This document shows positions 1 through 8,505 of a DNA stretch of 15,086 bases, one piece after another. Made by a program: the position numbers and the translations under genes. Under the pieces are notes generated by a model, which was not told where the DNA came from, made no database searches, and worked only from the letters and a program-made list of their open reading frames with translations. Within the stretch, counting starts at the first letter, position 1. Each line of letters begins with the position of its first letter. The DNA is taken from the NCBI GenBank assembly GCA_023255615.1, contig JAHFLI010000011.1, forward strand, positions 1-15,086. Direction: 5' to 3'. The stretch comes from Candidatus Woesearchaeota archaeon (lineage in GTDB: Archaea > Nanobdellota > Nanobdellia > Woesearchaeales > JACQSR01).

Positions 1-545
1 ATTGTTTTTATTTTCTTTTTTTTTGCTTCTTTTATCTGCTGAGTAAAAAATCGTTTGATATCTTTGACGACATCGTTGTAAATTGGATTTTTTTGCATGG
101 TTTTTGGTTCACCTTGCATGTGCATGATGATGACGGGAACGTTGTATTTTGCGACCACCGATATCATTTTTTTATTTTTTAAACCAGTAATGTCATTAAC
201 CAGGTGAACACCTGCTTTGAGACATTCTTCGGCAACTGTTGGTTTGGTGGTGTCAATAGATAAGGGAACGTTTACTTCATGAAGAAGTCGATGAACAACA
301 GGAATAACTCGTCTCAATTCTTCTTTTTCGCTTACTTGTTCTGACCCCGGACGAGAACTTTCACCACCGATGTCAATAATATCTGCGCCATCCGCAATCA
401 TTTGTTTTGCTTGCGCAACGGCATGTTCAGTATCGAGAAATTTTCCTCCGTCAGAAAAGGAATCGGGCGTTACATTTAATATGCCCATGATTATTGTTTT
501 GTCTAACGAAATGTGGTAGTTTCCACAACTGATATGAGAAATCAT
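1..545 (-). CDS. folP: Dihydropteroate synthase, 3' end cut by window edge
   Basis: Condenses 6-hydroxymethyl-7,8-dihydropterin diphosphate with p-aminobenzoate to dihydropteroate, in the cytoplasm. The first 181 residues are in the window; the C-terminal part lies beyond base 1. Visible family motifs are the pterin-site strand GILNVTPDSFSDGG (residues 21-34), DIGGESSRPG (58-67) with the pABA-loop residues, SIDT (97-100), VNDITG (116-121) and MHMQG (141-145), in the right order and spacing. The ATG at 545 lies 2 nt after the stop of the CADD-type gene, so the two are very probably cotranscribed and translationally coupled; no strong Shine-Dalgarno is seen in the end of that gene. The visible end is a Lys-rich helix (around 172-180). 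Family assignment is secure. Confidence 0.95.
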   Translation of the reverse strand, partial: MISHISCGNYHISLDKTIIMGILNVTPDSFSDGGKFLDTEHAVAQAKQMIADGADIIDIGGESSRPGSEQVSEKEELRRVIPVVHRLLHEVNVPLSIDTTKPTVAEECLKAGVHLVNDITGLKNKKMISVVAKYNVPVIIMHMQGEPKTMQKNPIYNDVVKDIKRFFTQQIKEAKKKKIKT

Positions 546-547
546 TC

Positions 548-1198
548 TTAGCAATATTCTCGGTATACTCCGTCGAGCAAGAGCCACATAGCTTTCAAGG
601 ATTTAATTAATGCAGATCTGACTTTTGATTGATCCTCTTTTGTTTTTGCGTGCTTCGCAATAATAGTTTTCCATGTTTTTTGATGTTCAATATCAACTTT
701 TCCATGTACTTCGAAAAACTTGAGCGTTTTTTTATCCTTGACCCCGTAATATTTCTTTAACCCTGCTGCTTTGAGTTCAGCAATTTCTGAAATTTGCGAT
801 TCATATGCGAGAAGAGATGCAGCACCTTCCAGGCATGAAGCTGAAGACAGTTGTTGGAAAGTCCGGAGTGATTTTTTTGTTTCCGGGAGCAATGATGCTC
901 CTATTCTCTTCACTCCAATCCCTTCTGCGAAATCTCTCCAGAGTTTATCATGTGGTTGTTTTGGGTTTTCTTCTTCATTTAAATTTTCAAGAATTAACTG
1001 TCGATCTTCAGCATCGGGAGTGTTCGAATGCACTCGTGATACAAACCGCGGAAACTCAGAAACGAAAACATAGTACTGCTGTGCGTATGCCTCAAGAGCT
1101 TCTCTGCTTAATCTGCCTTCATTCCAGAGCGTATAAAACGGATGTTTTGATAGATGATTTCTCTCGATATCTTTTTCAAGCGCATTGACGATATTCAT
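548..1198 (-). CDS. CADD-family pABA synthase (heme-oxygenase-like diiron protein)
   Basis: A 216-aa helical protein of the TenA/PqqC/heme-oxygenase-like fold, closest to Chlamydia CADD (CT610; TIGR04305-type folate protein). CADD makes p-aminobenzoate by an oxygen-dependent, self-sacrificing reaction that uses one of its own tyrosines and a lysine as nitrogen donor. Compared with the C. trachomatis sequence from memory, the key residues are all present: the sacrificed Tyr (Y22 in HPFYTLW), Y38, metal ligands E76, H83, E133, H165, D169 and H172, plus Y132 and K143. The neighbour 2 nt downstream is folP, which uses pABA, so context agrees with the role. Start: ATG at 1198, preceded by a GGGGGATG ribosome-site-like stretch. 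An in-frame TTG at 1213 would add five residues and give exactly the Chlamydia numbering (Y27, Y43, E81, H88), but it would sit almost at the predicted transcript start and is less likely. Confidence 0.88.
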   Translation of the reverse strand: MNIVNALEKDIERNHLSKHPFYTLWNEGRLSREALEAYAQQYYVFVSEFPRFVSRVHSNTPDAEDRQLILENLNEEENPKQPHDKLWRDFAEGIGVKRIGASLLPETKKSLRTFQQLSSASCLEGAASLLAYESQISEIAELKAAGLKKYYGVKDKKTLKFFEVHGKVDIEHQKTWKTIIAKHAKTKEDQSKVRSALIKSLKAMWLLLDGVYREYC

Positions 1199-1237
1199 AG
1201 GCACATCCCCCAACTATTATGAGGTTAGTATTACTCT

Positions 1238-1247
1238 TTTAAATATA
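1238..1247 (-). promoter_or_regulatory. Archaeal TATA box for the CADD-folP unit
   Basis: On the minus strand this reads TATATTTAAA, just downstream of the giant gene's stop codon. A start about 26 nt downstream falls near 1217 and leaves a roughly 19-nt leader containing GGGGGATG before the ATG at 1198. This is one of the few leadered messages in the window. Confidence 0.6.
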
Positions 1248-1252
1248 TTTCG

Positions 1253-4200
1253 CTACTTTTTCTTCATGTGTCTGCGTTCCCAAATGTAGAAGGCAATGAT
1301 AATAATTAAGGCAGCGACAATAAAGAAAACAACGCCAAATGACATCGTGTTGACATTTTTTGTCGTTAACACTGCAGCTGCAGTGGCTTTTGGTGCTTGT
1401 GGAATTGGTTTTGGCTCTTCTCTCGCTGGTGCAGGTGCAGTGGGGATTACTTTTTCTTTTCCGACAATTGCAAACGTGCTAAATCCAGGGGTTTTTGATT
1501 CATAATAGTTATTTTGGATATCCGATGCAATAAGAGTTGTCGGAAGAGAATCCCATTTTGTCGTATATCTCAATAACCCGATTGTTGATTCATCAATAGA
1601 ATCAGTTCGAATCCATTCTTTTGGTACCATAAATTTTATCGTTGCTGACTTTAATGTCATCGAATCAAGATTGGTGAAAGAAATATCAAGATATTGATGA
1701 ACTTTTCCGTCAGGGAGTATAACAGTAGTCGGTTTTCCTTTCAAACTTGAAATGGCTAATGATACGTCGGTGACCTGCTTGTTCGATTGGAACTGGACTG
1801 CATAGACAGCAATGTTCGAATTTGTATTTCTTAATGTCAGAGGAGAACCTTCATTCACGAGACTCCAATATTGAGATGTTTTAAACGCTATATTCGAGCT
1901 TCCAATTGCAGCTCCCCCTCCCCCGCCGGAAGTTCCTCCACTATTTCCTCCTCCGCCACCACCGCTTGATCCGCTACTTCCGCTTGAGGTTGATTCTCGA
2001 TAAGTTGAGAATTCACAGAATGGAACTTCCCATAAACATGCTATTGGATCTATAAGAGTTGCCGTTGATGTTTTATCGACGCAATTCTCTCCGTTGTTGT
2101 CGCAGTGGAAAAGACTATCACATGTTCCTGTGAACGGAATTTTTATACGACAAACTTCAGGATGGAGATTATTGATTATTTTATCACGAGTTGATGAGGT
2201 TAAACCGACCAAAGTACCGGTGTTAATGATATCCCCTGATTCTCCAATCGAACGAACTTTGTCGTTGAGACCTGTTTTGGTGAGTGACGCATTCAAGAAG
2301 AGGAAGTATGTTGATTCGGTGCTATCATTAATTTTAATATTTACTTTTCTTCCTAGAGTATAATTCATTTTCATTCCGCTCGTTGGACCGCAGACTTTTC
2401 CTTGAACGTGTTCATAAATTCCATTTCTATCAACGTCGTATGCAACTTGCCAACCAGAGGGTGCTGTTATTCGTGTCACGAAGTTACAGAATGGACATTT
2501 ATTAGGTGGTGAAGTAACGAATGATGAACATTTACTAAGTGCACATTTTCCTCCATTATCACATACCTGTAATTTGTAATAATACGCCGTCTCATTCACG
2601 AGATTGTATCCTATATTTGTTCTGAAAACATCTGTTTTATGCCAGAGATTGTAATCACGGACAGTCACGCTCTGTAATCCAAGATCAAGGACGGTTGAAT
2701 TGAGTGCTGAACAGGTGGAATCTGTTTTATAAAAGAGCAAACTTCCGTTTGTTGGTTTATTTGTATCAAACATAATGAGTGCAGCATCAGGATATTCTTC
2801 AATCGTGACTCCTTTAACCTGAGGTGAGCTTGTATCAAGATATCCTTGAGCATTGACCCCTTTTGAACCACAATTATCTGCATATTGACAGTCAAAATCA
2901 GAGCAATCCGCACTGCCATCATTATCATCGTCAATGTTGTTGAAGCAATCTTCATACTGGATATATCCTTTCTTGAGAATGTCCTCGAATTTTGCACTAT
3001 CTGCACCATACGAGAACGCGTCTGCAATTTCAAAGTCTACAGAGCCAGGGGTGATGTAGGCTGGCCCTGCTGTATCTAATGGTGATGATGCATTACCTTT
3101 ATTTCCAATAGTGGAAACATACACCCTCATATCTTTGTCCGGATTGTAGAGAGTAGGATATTTTTCAAGATCACCTTTGCCAATAGCTATCATCGGACCT
3201 CCAATATCTTCGCACATCGCTTGGCTCAATCCGCTCAGTTTGATATCTGTCGAGGCCCAGTTTGAATTTTCACATTTATATGAATTAAATGTTTCCACTG
3301 CTTTACTTTTGTTAATATCCCATACAGATGAATATCTAAATCGGAATTCATACCCGTTTGCTGAGGAATTATGACTAAGAGTACATCCACCTGAGGAGCT
3401 ACCGTCTGTATCAAGGTAGACTAAAAGTTCGACAGAATCGTTTCCTGATCCTTTTATTTCAGATGCGTCGGGTAGTTTTACATTTGCCTTATTGCAAACC
3501 GATGCATTGCGGAAATTAAACACGTTTGTACCAAATCCATAGGAATCTTCCATATCCTTCATTCCAAATCCACAGATGTCAGCGCTTTGCTGAAGAACTT
3601 CACCTCCGCATGGATCGGTTCCGAGAATAACAGGTGGACCACCTTCCATTTTATCAAACATTTCTTTTGTTCCGAGAGGATCGCACAATCCCGTTAGCCA
3701 CGTACAATTTCCTGCTCCCGTACATGAACCAGATGTGGTCGCTGAGAAGCATCGTGACTCACATCCCGATGTTGTTGCGTTACAATAGATATTCGCATTA
3801 CATTTTGTGGCATCGGTGAGAAGGGTCATATTATTTGAGCATTGATCCATAATATTCATACAGAATGAACCATATGCATCCGATTTCCAGTAACACCCCT
3901 TATTTTCACAATCGGTTTGAGTATAATAATTCCAGCAATTGGTCGACCAATCGACATCACATTCTGGAGTATCAATGTCTGAAAATCCGCAGCTAATATT
4001 AATCTTGGTTTTATTTATGCAATCAACTTTATTCCCATCATATTTGAAACAATCTGCGCCCACTGATGCACCGAATCCTCCTGATCCACTGGCCGCCCCA
4101 ACAGAAAATCCATCTTTGGGACCACACCACCCTGAACTTTTCCACGAACACCCTGTTGTTGACCGGCATCCATTCTCTGTACTTCCATTCGTCGAGTAAC

Positions 4201-7200
4201 ACGCATTCGCTTCCTGGTCTTCACACCATCCACTTTCGCTTACCCATAGGCATCCTGAAATTGCTTCGCAAGAAGTTTGTGAATTATAGACCGTGTCATC
4301 GAAACATGCTGGCGAACATGAGCCTCCCCATGATTCTGTTCTCCATTTACAGAGGTTATTCGAGACAGCTGTACACGCGGTTTGAGATGTTTTTGACCAG
4401 CAAATATTAACTTTTGTATCACACCAAGATGAGGTTGTTTCACCAAAGTTTTCCTCCCGCCAGAAACACCCTCCGGAACTGCACGATGCATTTGAGTTGA
4501 AGTTCCAGCAGTTACCACTGTAGTTTCCATCGCAATGAGGTTGACTCCATGTATCTGTTTTCCACCCACATCCAGTATTCGTTTGACATGAAGACTTTGC
4601 AGTATATTGCCAACAATCTTTTGGCTTGAAATCATTAAGATCGCACCATCCACCAAGAGTATTACACCAGTCCGTTCCTTTTCCTCCACTCTGACACCAG
4701 GTATCATTCGTCCATGAACAACCAACGCCGCTACTTGTGGTGCATTTTGATTGATTTAATCCCATACATTTTTCATTCTGTGTCCAGTCTCTCTCACACC
4801 ATCCGTTCCCTGTTCCGTTACTCCATGTACATGTCTTGAATGAATTACAGTATGTTCCATTTGCTTCATACTTCCAGCATTGACTTCCTTTAAAGTCACA
4901 CCATGATCCCCATTTATCAGTAACCCATTCACATCCAGCGGTCGTTGAACATGTTGCATTTTCCTGCCATCCAAAACAATCCCCTTCAACAAATCCACAA
5001 AACGAATCTGCATAACATGTTGTATCAGCACAATCAACTAAGGAATCGTCATCATTATCAATACCATCCCAGCAAATCTCAACATCGTCCCCGACATTCG
5101 CAATACATGTTCCATCATTTTCAGTTCCTTGCCATTTGCAACTTCCTGATTGATTGGCAATATTCATTCTTCCGAGCGTATTACAATCTTTCAATTCCTT
5201 GCACCGGTCGCATGAATCGCCACATGTTTTGTCTCCTTTCTCAACGCAATATCCTTGGGTAGTGGTTGTGTTATCAGATATCCATTTACATCCCCCTCCT
5301 GCGGAATTCGCTTTACTCTTTGAACAAAATTGTGATGGTCTTTTAGATGAATCATTATTTAACGGGTCTCCTTTATAGGTACAATCCGCGCAGGTGGTAT
5401 CACAATCTCCGGCGATTCCTTTCTTAAATTCGCTCTTTGATTTACAGAAACCAATACCATTTGGTGCTTGACTACTGAGTTCAAATTCGCAAATGCCCAG
5501 TTTACTTCCAACACAAGCACTTTCTGCGTTTGTTGAATTGATCACATTGCCATCGCTGCTCTTCTTCTCGCATGCAAAACATGCCTTGTCACAATTTTCC
5601 TCCTCGTCAAATTTATATTCGCATCTTCCAGATGGAATCGATACATTCCCTTCACAGTAATTTTCCGTGACCCATTTTCCACCGGCTGCTTCACAATTCT
5701 TCTTATTCTCGATTTTAATGAGGCTTTGTGTGGTATTTCCAAACACTTCGTCAGCTTTGAATTTACATATTGAAGAAGAATTATCCCATCGACAGGGCAT
5801 ATACCATGGAGTTCCAGAAATTGCATCACAATTATTTCTCGTATCAGCATCCTCGCACGATTTTTCTCCTTTTGGTGTTTGAGCAAGTTGAGATGTGCAT
5901 GTTGTTGAGGAGAGAGTTTTTTCACAGCTTCCATTCGTCCATGCACAACAGCTGGATAATGCGGGGATGGAATTACACATGTTTGAGTTATTAATATATG
6001 AGCAACTTATTCCGAATTGAGTAATATTCTGACCAATTGTGGTTGTTGTTTCTTCACACAAGCCGCCAGTATACACACATCCCGTTACGTTCACGCATTG
6101 AGATTGATTATTATCGAAGATGTAACACCCAGGATTCCAATCATTCATAATGTCGCCAGAAGAAAATCCATCCGTGCCCCATGTTGGTTGAGAACATGTA
6201 CCTCCTGCGCTGTTGTTGTTAAAATCCTTCCAATTCCACCAACAATAATTCGTATCGAGGCATTCCCTTTCCGCTGTATGATTCGAACATCCGAGTGATG
6301 TAACGCTCTGTTGGCACCAGCCGGTTGTCGAACTCGATGAAGGATTTCCGAACCACTCACATTTCTTGCCATAACTATTATTGACACACATCGTTTTATT
6401 GCTGAATGTTCCATTGACTATTTTGGTTGAATCGAAACTATAGCAGTTTATTTCCTCGCACCAGCTGGAAGAGGAATATGATTTCCAATTACAATTTGGT
6501 TTCTTCGTGCATGTTGCATTGCTGGTCGCGCTCCAACACGATTCAATATTACAGTAGCTTCCTGACCAAGTGCATGCCAACGAGGCAGTATTATTTATAC
6601 ATGCACTCTCATTAGTATAATCAAAACTGTAACACGATTTTTCATTGCACGTTCCGAAATTCCATTCACAGCTAATATTGGTTGCTGCATTACAGGTGGT
6701 TTCATTGTTATAGATAGACATATCCCAGCAGTTCCGATCCTTGCATACTCCGCCACTCCATACACACGGTTTCCCATTGTATCCCTTTGCGGTGCTACAC
6801 GCGGATTGAGAGGTTCGATCGCCACAAGCAATTGACTGACACATTCCCCACGAGCATCCCGTTGAATTTAAACAGGTTGATTCACTCGTTAGAGAATAAC
6901 AAGATGAGCCATATCCACTTGTCCAACAGCTCCCTACGTAGTTACACGAAAGATTGTATTTGTTATTTTGGCAGGCAGTTTGGCTTTTGCCAGAGAATGT
7001 CCCGCAGTTGACTTCCTCACACCCATAATTTTCTTGACCACCTTGCCATGTACAATTTTTTCCAAGGATGGATGTTGTTAAACAGGTATTTTGTGATGTT
7101 AAACTCCAACAATTGAGTTCTTCGCACCAACTTCCCCAACTATCAGAACGCCATAAGCATCCAGAGGTCCCACTGCATGTTGCATTTGTTGAATATGAAT

Positions 7201-7282
7201 AACAGTTCACCGCATGAGACGTAGTAATATATATAAGAACTCCAATGATAATAGTTAGGAAGAGGATAACGCCCTTCCTCAT
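1253..7282 (-). CDS. Giant cysteine-repeat surface protein with PGF-pre-PGF domain and C-terminal anchor
   Basis: A 2009-aa secreted, membrane-anchored protein. Residues 1-24 are a signal peptide. Residues 27-504 and 768-1200 hold about 25 short units of pattern C-[WYF]-x(n)-T/S-x-x-C-x(n)-C-x-W-x(n)-W-C, about 30-45 residues each with four Cys; between them is a less regular Cys-rich stretch. Ca-type motifs lie near 737 (CWDGIDNDDD) and 1446 (CFNNIDDDNDG). A beta-rich region (about 1265-1430) and a fibronectin-III-like region (about 1485-1595) follow, then a Ser/Gly linker (1764-1795), a PGF-pre-PGF-type domain (about 1797-1936, ending PGFSTFAIVG), a Pro/Ala stalk, a TM helix (about 1980-2000) and a basic tail (ERRHMKKK). 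I hand-count about 152 Cys, plus very many N-x-S/T sites, implying a disulfide-rich glycoprotein. The ORF is uninterrupted. AGGTG at 7288-7292 supports the ATG at 7282. The role (adhesion or host contact) is inferred; binding partner unknown. Confidence 0.9.
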   Translation of the reverse strand: MRKGVILFLTIIIGVLIYITTSHAVNCYSYSTNATCSGTSGCLWRSDSWGSWCEELNCWSLTSQNTCLTTSILGKNCTWQGGQENYGCEEVNCGTFSGKSQTACQNNKYNLSCNYVGSCWTSGYGSSCYSLTSESTCLNSTGCSWGMCQSIACGDRTSQSACSTAKGYNGKPCVWSGGVCKDRNCWDMSIYNNETTCNAATNISCEWNFGTCNEKSCYSFDYTNESACINNTASLACTWSGSYCNIESCWSATSNATCTKKPNCNWKSYSSSSWCEEINCYSFDSTKIVNGTFSNKTMCVNNSYGKKCEWFGNPSSSSTTGWCQQSVTSLGCSNHTAERECLDTNYCWWNWKDFNNNSAGGTCSQPTWGTDGFSSGDIMNDWNPGCYIFDNNQSQCVNVTGCVYTGGLCEETTTTIGQNITQFGISCSYINNSNMCNSIPALSSCCAWTNGSCEKTLSSTTCTSQLAQTPKGEKSCEDADTRNNCDAISGTPWYMPCRWDNSSSICKFKADEVFGNTTQSLIKIENKKNCEAAGGKWVTENYCEGNVSIPSGRCEYKFDEEENCDKACFACEKKSSDGNVINSTNAESACVGSKLGICEFELSSQAPNGIGFCKSKSEFKKGIAGDCDTTCADCTYKGDPLNNDSSKRPSQFCSKSKANSAGGGCKWISDNTTTTQGYCVEKGDKTCGDSCDRCKELKDCNTLGRMNIANQSGSCKWQGTENDGTCIANVGDDVEICWDGIDNDDDSLVDCADTTCYADSFCGFVEGDCFGWQENATCSTTAGCEWVTDKWGSWCDFKGSQCWKYEANGTYCNSFKTCTWSNGTGNGWCERDWTQNEKCMGLNQSKCTTSSGVGCSWTNDTWCQSGGKGTDWCNTLGGWCDLNDFKPKDCWQYTAKSSCQTNTGCGWKTDTWSQPHCDGNYSGNCWNFNSNASCSSGGCFWREENFGETTSSWCDTKVNICWSKTSQTACTAVSNNLCKWRTESWGGSCSPACFDDTVYNSQTSCEAISGCLWVSESGWCEDQEANACYSTNGSTENGCRSTTGCSWKSSGWCGPKDGFSVGAASGSGGFGASVGADCFKYDGNKVDCINKTKINISCGFSDIDTPECDVDWSTNCWNYYTQTDCENKGCYWKSDAYGSFCMNIMDQCSNNMTLLTDATKCNANIYCNATTSGCESRCFSATTSGSCTGAGNCTWLTGLCDPLGTKEMFDKMEGGPPVILGTDPCGGEVLQQSADICGFGMKDMEDSYGFGTNVFNFRNASVCNKANVKLPDASEIKGSGNDSVELLVYLDTDGSSSGGCTLSHNSSANGYEFRFRYSSVWDINKSKAVETFNSYKCENSNWASTDIKLSGLSQAMCEDIGGPMIAIGKGDLEKYPTLYNPDKDMRVYVSTIGNKGNASSPLDTAGPAYITPGSVDFEIADAFSYGADSAKFEDILKKGYIQYEDCFNNIDDDNDGSADCSDFDCQYADNCGSKGVNAQGYLDTSSPQVKGVTIEEYPDAALIMFDTNKPTNGSLLFYKTDSTCSALNSTVLDLGLQSVTVRDYNLWHKTDVFRTNIGYNLVNETAYYYKLQVCDNGGKCALSKCSSFVTSPPNKCPFCNFVTRITAPSGWQVAYDVDRNGIYEHVQGKVCGPTSGMKMNYTLGRKVNIKINDSTESTYFLFLNASLTKTGLNDKVRSIGESGDIINTGTLVGLTSSTRDKIINNLHPEVCRIKIPFTGTCDSLFHCDNNGENCVDKTSTATLIDPIACLWEVPFCEFSTYRESTSSGSSGSSGGGGGGNSGGTSGGGGGAAIGSSNIAFKTSQYWSLVNEGSPLTLRNTNSNIAVYAVQFQSNKQVTDVSLAISSLKGKPTTVILPDGKVHQYLDISFTNLDSMTLKSATIKFMVPKEWIRTDSIDESTIGLLRYTTKWDSLPTTLIASDIQNNYYESKTPGFSTFAIVGKEKVIPTAPAPAREEPKPIPQAPKATAAAVLTTKNVNTMSFGVVFFIVAALIIIIAFYIWERRHMKKK
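1896..1990 (-). repeat. Low-complexity Ser/Gly linker-coding tract
   Basis: Codes for a run of Ser and Gly (blocks such as SGSSGGGGGG) between the cysteine-rich part and the PGF-pre-PGF domain of the giant surface protein. It is a flexible spacer. The DNA is locally richer in C/G than the rest of the gene, as Gly codons require. Confidence 0.7.
3680..4980 (-). repeat. Second block of degenerate Cys-repeat coding units (about 12)
   Basis: Twelve tandem units in the giant protein (about residues 768-1200), each with the order Cys-aromatic, Cys, Cys-x-Trp, Cys. The units are similar in pattern but diverged at DNA level, so they are old protein repeats rather than recent tandem duplications. Typical unit edges are GCEW...SWCDF and GCLW...GWCED. 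Confidence 0.7.
5770..7205 (-). repeat. First block of degenerate Cys-repeat coding units (about 13)
   Basis: Thirteen units in residues 27-504 of the giant protein, with the same Cys-aromatic / Cys / Cys-x-Trp / Cys pattern as the second block. Many carry an N-x-S/T sequon next to the second Cys (NATC, NETTC, NESAC). Spacing varies between about 28 and 55 residues, and DNA identity between units is low by eye. Confidence 0.7.
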
Positions 7283-7334
7283 TCACACACCTTTTTTCAA
7301 TATCACACCCACTAATAGTGCCTTTAAGACAAGA

Positions 7335-7343
7335 ATATATAAA
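7335..7343 (-). promoter_or_regulatory. TATA box of the giant surface-protein gene
   Basis: Minus strand reads TTTATATAT, preceded by a purine-rich GGAAAC that can serve as a BRE. A start near 7313 gives a leader of about 31 nt that carries the AGGTG ribosome site 5 nt before the ATG at 7282. It lies in the 73-nt gap to the upstream gene, so this gene probably has its own transcript. Confidence 0.6.
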
Positions 7344-7355
7344 AGTTTCCAATTT

Positions 7356-7604
7356 TTATTGAGAGTATGAGAAATTTCGTCTTTTTTTCTTCGGCATTTT
7401 TTTTCTTGTTTTAACGTAGATTATCGAAGAGCCGATTAAGAGCAACGAAAAGGTAACAATGACTACTGACTTGAGATCAGGATGACTTGTTTCAAGAACC
7501 GCAAAACCGGTTGGTGTTTTGTGAATAGTTGACATGAGAAACAGGATGAACGTGAGAGAAAAGGTAAGTACAACGAGGAAGAAGAGGACATAATTTTTTT
7601 CCAT
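7356..7604 (-). CDS. Small two-helix membrane protein
   Basis: An 82-aa protein that I do not recognise. Residues 5-26 form a hydrophobic helix that could be a signal anchor. The loop contains TPTGFAVLE, of a TGFAV type I associate with short DPANN membrane or secreted proteins near the N-terminal helix (recalled, not searched). Residues 44-64 form a second helix. The end is strongly basic (KTRKKMPKKKRR). The topology suggests both termini inside. The ATG at 7604 lies about 26 nt from a good TATA box, so it is probably read from a leaderless message. It precedes the giant surface-protein gene on the same strand, but that gene has its own promoter, so a functional link is only possible. Confidence 0.7.
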   Translation of the reverse strand: MEKNYVLFFLVVLTFSLTFILFLMSTIHKTPTGFAVLETSHPDLKSVVIVTFSLLLIGSSIIYVKTRKKMPKKKRRNFSYSQ

Positions 7605-7625
7605 GCTCTTATTTCTCTTTCTGTG

Positions 7626-7634
7626 TTTTTATAG
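7626..7634 (-). promoter_or_regulatory. TATA box for the 82-aa membrane protein
   Basis: Minus strand reads CTATAAAAA, centred about 26 nt before the ATG at 7604, which implies a leaderless transcript. It sits directly after the methyltransferase stop codon. Confidence 0.6.
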
Positions 7635-7635
7635 T

Positions 7636-8466
7636 TTATTCTTTTAGAGCGCGAATTCCTGAAGAGGAAACGTGAAATTCGACGTGGGAAAATCCGACTT
7701 CTTTTAATTGTCTTATGAGCCGTGGAAACATCTTTTTGCCTTTTGTCAGACCTGGAGCTGGGCAGTAGTGATAGAGAATGCCTTTTCTTTTAAGAATGCG
7801 AAACAGATGAGCATGAACCTCTCGAGAATATAACGGTGGTGAGATTTTAAATGTTGGTGGATCATGAACAATGCGATCGAAAGAGTTGGTTCCGAGCTTT
7901 GCTATTTCTTCTCCGATATCCTGCTGATGAATCTTTATTTTTTTATTTAAGAAGAGTTCTTGAGAATATGGATTGTAACGTGCAATTCTCAGCACATGTT
8001 CATCTCGCTCAAACGTGTCGATGGATTCAGCGTTATGGGATGCCATAATCGCTGTGTATCCCAAGCCGCAACACGTGTCTAAAACTTTTCCTCGTACTGG
8101 AGAGATTTCTTTTATTTTCAATTCTGTATCTTTTTTTGGCAACACGGTTGAGTATCGGTGCATCGGCGTTGATGAGAGGGTTATTGTTGGCCAATTTTGC
8201 GTGGGCAACAGTTTATAATACAGATGAGTATCCTCAGCAAAAAATGCAATTTGTTTCAAGATATTCTCTTCGGCTGCATAGCACATGGTTTCTTTTAGTT
8301 TTGAAAATTGAGGTAGAGAAATTTTTTGGTCACGGAGAATAACCTCATTTTCATTTTTTTCTATGTCTTCTTCTGAAATTCCTAAATCAAGAGAGATTTT
8401 TATTTTTCCTTCTTTGCTCGAGAGAATTATATCGGCCGTTGATTTGGTAACGATCGGACAGAGCAT
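7636..8466 (-). CDS. Archaeal SAM-dependent methyltransferase (COG2521 type)
   Basis: A 276-aa Rossmann-fold methyltransferase. The N-terminal region (1-110) has the family start (IVTKSTADII, then ISLDLG at 24-29). SAM motif I is VLDTCCGLGYT (128-138), the acidic residue after beta-2 is E153 (TFERDE), and motif IV is HDPPTFKISP (201-210). The HDPP, YSRE and final-strand GILYHYCPAPG elements match the archaeal COG2521 family as I know it. The substrate is not established from sequence; the DPP-type motif is compatible with a nucleic-acid or small-molecule amine target. The ATG at 8466 is about 26 nt from a TATA-like TTTTAACG (8488-8495), so it may be transcribed alone as well as with the small genes upstream (8506-8905). 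Confidence 0.85.
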   Translation of the reverse strand: MLCPIVTKSTADIILSSKEGKIKISLDLGISEEDIEKNENEVILRDQKISLPQFSKLKETMCYAAEENILKQIAFFAEDTHLYYKLLPTQNWPTITLSSTPMHRYSTVLPKKDTELKIKEISPVRGKVLDTCCGLGYTAIMASHNAESIDTFERDEHVLRIARYNPYSQELFLNKKIKIHQQDIGEEIAKLGTNSFDRIVHDPPTFKISPPLYSREVHAHLFRILKRKGILYHYCPAPGLTKGKKMFPRLIRQLKEVGFSHVEFHVSSSGIRALKE

Positions 8467-8487
8467 GATAAGAATGAAAAAAGAATA

Positions 8488-8495
8488 CGTTAAAA
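8488..8495 (-). promoter_or_regulatory. Possible TATA box for the methyltransferase
   Basis: Minus strand reads TTTTAACG, centred about 26 nt before the ATG at 8466, the same spacing as other leaderless starts here. The match to a TATA consensus is weaker than elsewhere. Confidence 0.35.
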
Positions 8496-8505
8496 GACTT
8501 TGCTA

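Noticed and set aside
771..1188. Plus-strand frames of 100 and 127 codons opposite the CADD gene
   Set aside because: They are antisense to a gene with fully conserved catalytic residues and show no family features.
1600..1620. GTTCGAATCC, similar to a tRNA T-loop
   Set aside because: It lies inside the giant surface-protein reading frame with no cloverleaf arms or acceptor stem around it.
3939..4410. Plus-strand open frames (86 and 114 codons) opposite the giant gene
   Set aside because: They are antisense shadows of a Cys-repeat gene whose minus frame has signal peptide, repeats and anchor; no promoter or family features on the plus strand.
5542..5946. 134-codon minus-strand frame overlapping the giant gene
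   Set aside because: An out-of-frame shadow, very rich in His, Gln and Lys; the main frame across it is continuous and conserved in repeat pattern.
1253..7282. Possible CRISPR-like or recent tandem DNA repeat array in the giant gene
   Set aside because: The repeats are regular only at protein level; spacing and DNA sequence vary, so there is no direct-repeat array.
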